In this document: one piece after another, positions 58,385 through 64,000 of the stretch
How positions within the stretch are numbered: the first letter of the stretch is position 1
How the letters are laid out: each line of letters starts with the position of its first letter
NCBI RefSeq assembly: GCF_040676675.1
Contig: NZ_JBFAPK010000016.1
Coordinates: 62,001-126,000, forward strand
From: JBFAPK01 sp040676675
GTDB taxonomy: Bacteria; Actinomycetota; Actinomycetes; Mycobacteriales; Micromonosporaceae
Length of the DNA stretch: 64,000 bases
Direction: 5' to 3'
Made by a program: the position numbers and the translations under genes
Notes under the pieces: model-generated
Told to the model about the DNA's origin: nothing
Database searches by the model: none
Seen by the model: only the letters and a program-made list of their open reading frames with translations

Positions 58385-59605
58385 ATGCCTTTCACCGTCG
58401 ATAGGTCAAGCCGCCGAACCCCGCACCGGATCCGTCGCGCCCTGCCGGCGCTGTTGCTCGCCACCGGGCTGGTGGTCAGCGCCACCGCCTGCAACAACGC
58501 CAGCCAGGGCGCCGGCGCGGCCGGAACTCTGAAGATCGGGCTGCTCGCCTCGCTCTCCGGCACGTACGAGGCCGTCGGTACCGAGCTGCGCGACGGCTTC
58601 CAGCTCTACCTCAACACGCACGGCGGCAAGCTCGGCGGTCACAAGATCGAGCTGGTGGTCGCGGACGAGGGCAACGGCGCGCCGACGGCCGTACCGGCCG
58701 CGACCAAGCTCATCAAGCAGGACAAGGTGCACGCGCTGACCGGCATCGTCGGCGGTGGCTCGATGGCGGCGGTCACCCCGCTGCTGACCGAGGCCAAGAT
58801 CCCGTTCGTCGGCTCGAACGGCCGTCCGGAGCTCAAGGACGTGAGCCGGATCTGGCACACCTCGTACCTGTCCGAGGAGCCCGGCGCCGCGATCGCCCAG
58901 TACGTCCGCGACAACGTGCAGGGCAGCGTCTACGCGATCGGCCCGGACTACCAGGGCGGCTGGGACGAGTTGAAGGGCTTCACCGACGCGTTCGCCAAGG
59001 TCGGCGGGAAGCTCGCCAACCCGGACGGCAAGACCCGGTTCACGCCGTTCCCGGCGACGACCAACTTCACCCCGTACTTCGCGCAGATCAAGGCCTCCGG
59101 CGCCAGCGCGGTCTACACCTTCTACGCCGGCACCGCGGCGGTCGACTTCGTCAAGCAGTACGCCCAGTCCGAGATCAAGAACCTGCCGCTCTACGCCGCC
59201 GGCTTCCTCACCGAGGGCGGGGTGCTCAACGCCCAGGGCGACGCGGCACGCAACATCTACTCGGTGCTGAACTACTCGCCGGACCTCGACAACGCCGAGA
59301 ACCGCTCCTTCGTGGCGGCCTGGAAGGCCGACCACGACGGCTCGCCCACCACCTACGCGATGGCCTCGTACGACGCCGCCGCGGTGCTGGACAAGGCGAT
59401 CGGCGCGGCCGGGGCCAACCCGACCCCCGAGAAGATCAACGAGGCGATCGCCGGGTTGGGCCAGATCGACAGCCCACGGGGCACCTGGCAGTTCTCCAAG
59501 AAGACCCACTCGCCCGTGCAGAAGTGGTACCTGCGCCAGGTGCGCCAGGACGGGCGGGCGCTCTCCAACACGGTCGTCACCGACCTGGCCACCGTGGGCG
59601 AATGA
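58385..59605 (+). CDS. ABC importer substrate-binding lipoprotein (branched-chain amino acid/amide type)
   Basis: 406 residues; ATG 58385 has CCTGGAG upstream. The signal RALPALLLATGLVVSATACN ends in a lipobox with C36 as the lipidated cysteine. The periplasmic-binding-protein type 1 fold starts LKIGLLASLSGTYEAVGTEL and continues GGHKIELVVADEGNGAPTAV, AATKLIKQDKVHALTGIVGG and YAIGPDYQGGWDELKGF. LivK-like proteins bind branched-chain or aromatic amino acids, amides or urea; several aromatic acid-binding relatives share the TFYAGTAAVDFVKQYAQ segment. The ligand cannot be fixed. It is the first gene of a five-gene transporter operon. Confidence 0.9.
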   Translation: MPFTVDRSSRRTPHRIRRALPALLLATGLVVSATACNNASQGAGAAGTLKIGLLASLSGTYEAVGTELRDGFQLYLNTHGGKLGGHKIELVVADEGNGAPTAVPAATKLIKQDKVHALTGIVGGGSMAAVTPLLTEAKIPFVGSNGRPELKDVSRIWHTSYLSEEPGAAIAQYVRDNVQGSVYAIGPDYQGGWDELKGFTDAFAKVGGKLANPDGKTRFTPFPATTNFTPYFAQIKASGASAVYTFYAGTAAVDFVKQYAQSEIKNLPLYAAGFLTEGGVLNAQGDAARNIYSVLNYSPDLDNAENRSFVAAWKADHDGSPTTYAMASYDAAAVLDKAIGAAGANPTPEKINEAIAGLGQIDSPRGTWQFSKKTHSPVQKWYLRQVRQDGRALSNTVVTDLATVGE

Positions 59606-60501
59606 CGATCGGTGCGGCGAGCATGCCAGGCCCACTCGACGCGTACCTGATCCCGGCGCTCGACGGCGTCGCCTTCGGGCTGCTCCTCTTCGTCGCGGCG
59701 GCCGGACTGGTGTTCTGCTTCGGGGTGGCCGACATCCTCAACCTGGCGCACGGGACGCTGTACGCGATCGGCGCGTACACCGCCGCCGCGCTGACCGACG
59801 GGGGCTGGGGCGGGCTGCTGCTCGCCCTGGCCGTCGGGGTCGCGGCGGCGGCCGGCGCCGGCGGGGTGCTCGCCGGGATGCTCGCCCCGGTCCGCCGGGG
59901 CGACCACCTCACCCAGGCGCTGCTGACCTTCGGCGTCGCGCTGGCCGGCGGGAGCCTGCTGGTCAGCGCGTTCGGGCCGGACAGCCTGCCGGTGCGGATC
60001 CCGGCCGCGCTGGACGGTTCGGTCGTCGTCGCCGGTCACCGGTACGCGGCGTACCGGCTGGTCTTCATCGGCGTCGCGGCACTGCTCGCCGTGCTGCTCT
60101 ACCTGGTGGTGGCGCGCACCCGCGCCGGGATGCTGGTCCGCGCGGCCGTCGACGACGCCGAGATGCTCGCCAGCCTCGGGGTGAACCCCGCCTGGGTCCG
60201 CGTCGGCGTGCTCACCGCGGCCGGCGCGCTGGCCGGCGCGGCGGGTGTGCTCGGCGCACCGATCATCGGTCCGGCCCCGACCACGGCCGAGACCATCCTG
60301 CTGCTCTCGCTCGTGATCGTCGTGCTGGGCGGGCTCGGCTCCGTCGGCGGCACCCTGCTCGCCGCGCTCGCCGTCGGCGAGATCCAGACGCTCGGGGTGG
60401 CGCTGGCCCCGACGGCGGCGCCGTTCCTGCTCTTCGCCGCCATGATCGTCGTGCTCGCGGTACGGTCGCGCGGGCTGTTCCGGCGCTGGAGGACGGCGTG
60501 A
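59602..60501 (+). CDS. livH: ABC importer permease, LivH type
   Basis: 299 residues from ATG 59602 (ATGA overlap). About eight hydrophobic helices. DGVAFGLLLFVAAAGLVFCF and VADILNLAHGTLYAIGAYTA are the standard LivH opening (usual NLAHG motif present). The EAA-like loop RAAVDDAEMLASLGVNPAWV and the end segment GLGSVGGTLLAALAVGEIQT identify the permease class. It forms the membrane channel with the LivM subunit. Confidence 0.92.
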   Translation: MTIGAASMPGPLDAYLIPALDGVAFGLLLFVAAAGLVFCFGVADILNLAHGTLYAIGAYTAAALTDGGWGGLLLALAVGVAAAAGAGGVLAGMLAPVRRGDHLTQALLTFGVALAGGSLLVSAFGPDSLPVRIPAALDGSVVVAGHRYAAYRLVFIGVAALLAVLLYLVVARTRAGMLVRAAVDDAEMLASLGVNPAWVRVGVLTAAGALAGAAGVLGAPIIGPAPTTAETILLLSLVIVVLGGLGSVGGTLLAALAVGEIQTLGVALAPTAAPFLLFAAMIVVLAVRSRGLFRRWRTA

Positions 60502-61559
60502 GGCGCGGCCTGCCCCGACCGCTGATGCGGGCCGTGGCGGTCGGCGCGGTGCTCGCCGCCGTCGCCGCGCCCTGGCTGGTCGACGACTACACCACCGCGC
60601 TGCTGGCGCGCACGCTGCTGCTCGGCCTGGTCGGCGTGAGCGTCGCGCTGCTCACCGGGGTCGCCGGGCTGCCCACGCTGGGACAGACCGCGCCCTTCGC
60701 CGCCGGGGCGTACGCCGGCGCGGCGCTGAGCCTGCACACCGGGTCGGTCGGGGTGGTGCAGCTCGCCGCCGGCGCGGCGGTCGGCGCGGCCTTCGCACTG
60801 GTCACCGTGCCGCTGGTGGTCTACGCCCGGGGCGTGGTGGTACTGATGATCACGTTGGCGATCGGTGAGCTGGCCGTCGTCGCCGCGAACCGATGGCGCT
60901 CGGTGACCGGCGGCACCGACGGGCTGTACGGCATGCCGTCGGCCCCGCCGGTCTGGGGGCTGCCGGTGCTCGACACCGAGCGGGCCCGCTACCTCTACGT
61001 CCTCGTCGTCGTGGCGATCGTCGCCGGCGTGACGCTGGCGGTGCTGCGCACCCCCGCGGGCCTGCTGCTGCGGGCCAGCCGCGACGACGAGGCCCGGATG
61101 CGGGCCAGCGGTCACGGGGTCACCGGCTACTTCGCCGTCGCCTACCTCGCCGCCGGGGCGATCGCCGGTACCGCCGGGTCGCTGCTGGTCACCGCGCAGC
61201 AGTACGTCTCGCCGGCCGACTTCGGCTTCGAGATCTCCGCCCTGCTGCTGCTCGGCGTGGTGATCGGCGGTACCGCCTCGATCGGCGGCGCCATCGCCGG
61301 CACCGCGCTGGTCGTCGTGGCCCGGGACTGGCTCTCCGGGCTGCTGCCGGGACACGCGCCGCTGGTGCTCGGCGTGCTCTTCGTGCTCACCGCGTACCTG
61401 CTGCCGCGCGGGGTGGCCGGGCTGCTCGGCGACGGTCGCGGGCTCACCTGGCTCGCCGGGCGCCGGCGATCCGGGGCCCGGCCGGCGGGGGAGCGCACCG
61501 CCGTGCCCGGTGCCGACGCGGCCGGCGACGCCACCGAGTCCCGGAGGGTCAGCGCATGA
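60498..61559 (+). CDS. livM: ABC importer permease, LivM type
   Basis: 353 residues from GTG 60498 (GTGA overlap). About nine or ten hydrophobic helices; LTGVAGLPTLGQTAPFAAGA (usual LSLGQAAFFAIGAY), YARGVVVLMITLAIGELAVV, NRWRSVTGGTDGLYGMPSAP and LRASRDDEARMRASGHGVTG (EAA loop) define LivM. The C-terminal ~45 residues are a polar tail (RRRSGARPAGERTAVPGADA) without counterpart in shorter members. Confidence 0.92.
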   Translation: MRRGLPRPLMRAVAVGAVLAAVAAPWLVDDYTTALLARTLLLGLVGVSVALLTGVAGLPTLGQTAPFAAGAYAGAALSLHTGSVGVVQLAAGAAVGAAFALVTVPLVVYARGVVVLMITLAIGELAVVAANRWRSVTGGTDGLYGMPSAPPVWGLPVLDTERARYLYVLVVVAIVAGVTLAVLRTPAGLLLRASRDDEARMRASGHGVTGYFAVAYLAAGAIAGTAGSLLVTAQQYVSPADFGFEISALLLLGVVIGGTASIGGAIAGTALVVVARDWLSGLLPGHAPLVLGVLFVLTAYLLPRGVAGLLGDGRGLTWLAGRRRSGARPAGERTAVPGADAAGDATESRRVSA

Positions 61560-62308
61560 CGGCCGACAGCCTGCTCAGCGCCGACGGCCTGCGCCGCCGG
61601 TACGGGTCGCTGACCGCGGTGGACGGGATCGACCTGCGCGTCGCCCCCGGCGAACGCCGGGCGCTGATCGGCCCGAACGGGGCCGGCAAGACGACCCTGC
61701 TCAACCTCGTGGGCGGCGCCGTCCGCCCCGACCGGGGTCGGATCCACTTCGCCGGGCGGGACGTCACCCGGCTCGGCCCGGCCCGCCGGGCCCGGCTCGG
61801 CATCGGCCGCATCCACCAGCGTCCGGCGGTCTGGCCCTCGCTGACCGCGCTGGACAACGTCGTGGTCGCCGCCTGGCGGTACGCGGGCGGTTTCCGCCGC
61901 GCGTTCACGCCACGGCGCTACGACACCCTGCTCCGGGCGCCCGCCCGGGAACTGCTCGACCGGCTCGGGCTGGCGGCCGACGCCGGCACCACCGCCGCGC
62001 ACCTCTCGCACGGCCAGCGTCGCCAGTTGGAGATCGCGATGGCGCTGGCCGGCAAGCCGCGGCTGCTGCTCCTCGACGAACCGGCGGCCGGGCTCGCCGC
62101 CGCCGACGTGCACCGGCTCGTCGACCTGCTGGCGCGGCTGCCGCGCACCGTCTCGGTGCTGCTGGTCGAGCACCGGCTCGACCTCGTCTACGAGCTGGCC
62201 GACGCGGTGACCGTGCTGGCCGACGGGCGGCACGTGGTCAGCGGTACGCCGGCGGAGATCCGGGCGTCGCGGGCGGTCCGCGACGCGTACGCCGAGGCGG
62301 CGAAGTGA
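61556..62308 (+). CDS. livG: ABC importer ATPase, LivG type
   Basis: 250 residues from ATG 61556, with CCGGAGGG upstream and ATGA overlap. Walker A GPNGAGKTT, signature LSHGQRRQLEIAMALAGKPR (LSHGQ instead of LSGGQ, as is common in LivG), Walker B LLLLDEPAAGLAAAD, and H-loop LLVEHRLDLVYELAD. The insertion typical of LivG (VVVAAWRYAGGFRRAFTPRR) is present. It energises uptake with LivF. Confidence 0.93.
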   Translation: MTADSLLSADGLRRRYGSLTAVDGIDLRVAPGERRALIGPNGAGKTTLLNLVGGAVRPDRGRIHFAGRDVTRLGPARRARLGIGRIHQRPAVWPSLTALDNVVVAAWRYAGGFRRAFTPRRYDTLLRAPARELLDRLGLAADAGTTAAHLSHGQRRQLEIAMALAGKPRLLLLDEPAAGLAAADVHRLVDLLARLPRTVSVLLVEHRLDLVYELADAVTVLADGRHVVSGTPAEIRASRAVRDAYAEAAK

Positions 62309-63081
62309 TGTTGCGGATCGGGCGGGTCTCGGCGGGGTACGACGGCGGTACGGTGCTGCACGAGGTCGACCTGCACATCGCCGCCGGGACGGTGCAAGCG
62401 CTGGTCGGGCGCAACGGCGCCGGCAAGAGCACCCTGGTGCACGTGGTCGCGGGCCTGCTGCGTCCGTACCGCGGGGTGGTCGAGGTCGGCGGCGTGGACC
62501 TGGCCGGGCAGCCGGCCCACCGGGTCGGCCGGGCGGGCGTGGGGCTGGTACCGCAGGGCCGGCGGGTCTTCCCCCGACTCACCGTGGCCGAGCACCTCAC
62601 CCTGGCCGCGGGCGGCCGGGGTCGCGCGGCCGGTGCCGGCGTGACCTGGAGCGTTCCCCGGGTCCTGGAACTCCTGCCGCGGCTCGGCGAGCGCCTGCGG
62701 CACCGCGGCAACCAGCTCTCCGGCGGGGAGCAGCAGATGTTGGCGATCGCCCGGGCGCTGTTGACCCAGCCCCGGGTCCTGCTCCTTGACGAACCCTCCG
62801 AAGGACTCGCCCCCGACCTGGCGGCGCGGGTCCGGGAGCTCGTCGCCGGCCTGGCCACCGCCGGGTTGACCGTGCTCCTGGTCGAACAGCAGCTGTCCCA
62901 CGCGATCGAGGTCGCCGACCGGATCGCGGTACTGGACTACGGCCGGGTCGTCTTCGACGGCTCGGCGGACGCGGTACGCGCCGACCCCGCACCGGTCGAG
63001 GCGCTGCTCAGCATCGCGAGCGAATCCCTCACGGCCGGATCCAGCACCACGGCCGGATCCACCACCACGGCGCCTCGCTGA
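62308..63081 (+). CDS. livF: ABC importer ATPase, LivF type
   Basis: 257 residues; ATG 62308 shares one base with the livG stop (GTG 62305 is also possible). Walker A GRNGAGKST, LivF-specific GVGLVPQGRRVFPRLTVAEH, signature LSGGEQQMLAIARALL, Walker B LLLDEPSEGLAP and H-loop region LLVEQQLSHAIEVADR. The C-terminus has a short duplicated Ser/Thr tail (TAGSSTTAGSTTT), encoded by two near-identical 18-bp units. An imperfect hairpin (ACCCC/GGGGT, 63116-63130) follows within 50 bases. Confidence 0.93.
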   Translation: MLRIGRVSAGYDGGTVLHEVDLHIAAGTVQALVGRNGAGKSTLVHVVAGLLRPYRGVVEVGGVDLAGQPAHRVGRAGVGLVPQGRRVFPRLTVAEHLTLAAGGRGRAAGAGVTWSVPRVLELLPRLGERLRHRGNQLSGGEQQMLAIARALLTQPRVLLLDEPSEGLAPDLAARVRELVAGLATAGLTVLLVEQQLSHAIEVADRIAVLDYGRVVFDGSADAVRADPAPVEALLSIASESLTAGSSTTAGSTTTAPR

Positions 63082-63228
63082 CCGGCGCCCGCACGGCACC
63101 GCCCGTCGTACCGGAACCCCCGAGCGGGGTCCCGGCGATGGGCGCTGCGCACCACGCGCCCGTACCGGCCGGACCGTCGGTGGGTACCCGCGCGCCACCC
63201 CTCAAGCGTTACCCGGAGGTAACCGATC

Positions 63229-64000
63229 ATGTCGATCGCCCGTGTGAAGTCCGAATACTCGTTCTCCAACCGGTCGCCCGAGGCGGACGCCCAGCTCGGC
63301 ACGCTCGAATCGTTCCTCGACCCGATAACCGCCGACCGGCTCGCCGAGCCGGTGCTGACCCCGGGGGCCCGCTGCTGGGAGCTGGGGGCGGGCGGCGGCT
63401 CGGTGGCCCGGCTGATGGCCCGTACCGTCGGCCCGGCCGGCCGCGTCATCGCCACCGACATCGACCCGTCGCACCTGGCCCCCGCCGCGAACCTCGCGGT
63501 ACGCCGGCACGACGTGCGCAACGATCCGCCGGTGGGGGAGTCCTTCGACCTCATCCACGCGCGCCTCGTCCTGCTGCACCTGCCCGAGCGCCAGCGGGTG
63601 CTGCGCGAGCTGACCCGGGCCCTCGCCCCGGGCGGGTGGCTGGTCGTCGAGGAGTTCGACTGCACCGTCCCGCTGCGCGTGCTGACCGCCCCGACCGACG
63701 CCGCCGCGAAGCTGTTCCAGCAGGTCACCGAGACCATGCTCGGCATACTTCAGGAGCGCGGCGCGGACCTGGGCTGGGCCCAGAACGTGCACACCGAGAT
63801 GGCCCAGGCCGGCCTCACCGACATCGACACCATCACCTACTCGGAGAGCTGGGCGGGCGGCGAGTCCGGGGTGTCGCTGCACGAGGTGAACTCGCGCCAG
63901 CTGGAACCGCAGCTGATCGCGGCGGGCCTGTCGCGCGGGCAGCTGGACGACTTCCGGAAGCTGACCCGGGATCCCGAGTTCTCCTGCCTGTCGTACCAGT
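63229..64000 (+). CDS. class I SAM-dependent methyltransferase, 3' truncated by window end
   Basis: The first 257 codons from ATG 63229 (GGAGGT seven bases upstream) run off the window. SAM-binding motif I is CWELGAGGGSVARLMART (residues ~49-66), followed by motif II RVIATDIDPSHLA, FDLIHARLVLLHLPERQRVL (motif IV/V region) and LTRALAPGGWLVVEEFD, the usual Methyltransf_25/UbiE-type order. The N-terminus MSIARVKSEYSFSNRSPEAD resembles small-molecule methyltransferases of secondary metabolism. Substrate unknown. Probably a separate transcription unit from the transporter, 147 bases downstream of it. Confidence 0.85.
   Translation, partial: MSIARVKSEYSFSNRSPEADAQLGTLESFLDPITADRLAEPVLTPGARCWELGAGGGSVARLMARTVGPAGRVIATDIDPSHLAPAANLAVRRHDVRNDPPVGESFDLIHARLVLLHLPERQRVLRELTRALAPGGWLVVEEFDCTVPLRVLTAPTDAAAKLFQQVTETMLGILQERGADLGWAQNVHTEMAQAGLTDIDTITYSESWAGGESGVSLHEVNSRQLEPQLIAAGLSRGQLDDFRKLTRDPEFSCLSYQ

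Noticed and set aside
1..64000. tRNA, rRNA, insertion sequence or prophage genes
   Set aside because: None recognised by eye: no transposase or integrase motifs, and no rRNA-like conserved blocks.

Overview
The window is very GC-rich (above 70 % by eye), uses many GTG starts, and its operons are tightly packed with repeated 4-bp GTGA/ATGA stop-start overlaps. It carries actinobacterial signatures: a conservon-type CvnA/CvnB pair, type VII (WXG/EspC-like) substrates, an LtrA protein, and an intergenic palindrome of a kind I recall from Micromonospora-like genomes. I infer a chromosomal segment of a filamentous actinobacterium, probably Micromonosporaceae. No rRNA, tRNA, transposase, phage gene or CRISPR array was seen.

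Layout. (1) 1-4.5 kb: the end of a DUF2332 gene, a small membrane protein, LtrA, a small conserved protein, then a YbaB-like / EspC-like / WXG-like trio resembling an orphan type VII secretion substrate module. (2) 4.5-6.2 kb: a palindromic element, a secreted family-16 glycoside hydrolase and a 20-bp tandem repeat. (3) 6.2-18.2 kb, all minus strand: an exopolysaccharide locus. It runs from a Tat-type secreted beta-propeller protein through an acetyltransferase, a chain-length protein with a degenerate tyrosine-kinase domain, a polymerase/ligase, a flippase, a sulfotransferase, a phosphotransferase-like protein, a split Alg14/Alg13-like glycosyltransferase pair and a GT2 enzyme. (4) 18.6-29.0 kb, plus strand: five overlapping genes for DUF4132, MoxR AAA+ ATPase, DUF5682, VWA and SWIM proteins, equivalent to the poorly understood E. 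coli yehI/yehL/yehM/yehP/yehQ set.

(5) 29.1-41.2 kb, plus strand: the least explained region. It has a leaderless papain-like peptidase beside a chagasin-like inhibitor, a terminator, then four genes in a row: a zinc-dependent phospholipase C-like protein, a CARDB-like protein, and two giant proteins (1056 and 1293 aa) that I cannot assign. (6) 41.3-49.7 kb: a galactose/galactonate (DeLey-Doudoroff) cluster. A divergent alpha-galactosidase faces SDR dehydrogenase, GntR/FCD regulator, galactonate dehydratase, mutarotase-like protein, KDPGal-type aldolase, PfkB kinase and SMP-30 lactonase genes. Together they would take alpha-galactosides to pyruvate and glyceraldehyde-3-phosphate. No sugar transporter lies beside it.

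(7) 49.7-52.2 kb: a SulP transporter fused to a beta-carbonic anhydrase. (8) 52.8-63.1 kb, plus strand: cytochrome P450, XRE regulator, three 12-bp iteron-like repeats, CvnA-like sensor kinase, CvnB (roadblock) and a complete branched-chain-amino-acid-type ABC importer. This is a conservon variant without CvnC or CvnD next to it. (9) The window ends inside a SAM-dependent methyltransferase gene. Strong hairpins separate the convergent transcription units at 41.25 and 49.73 kb.
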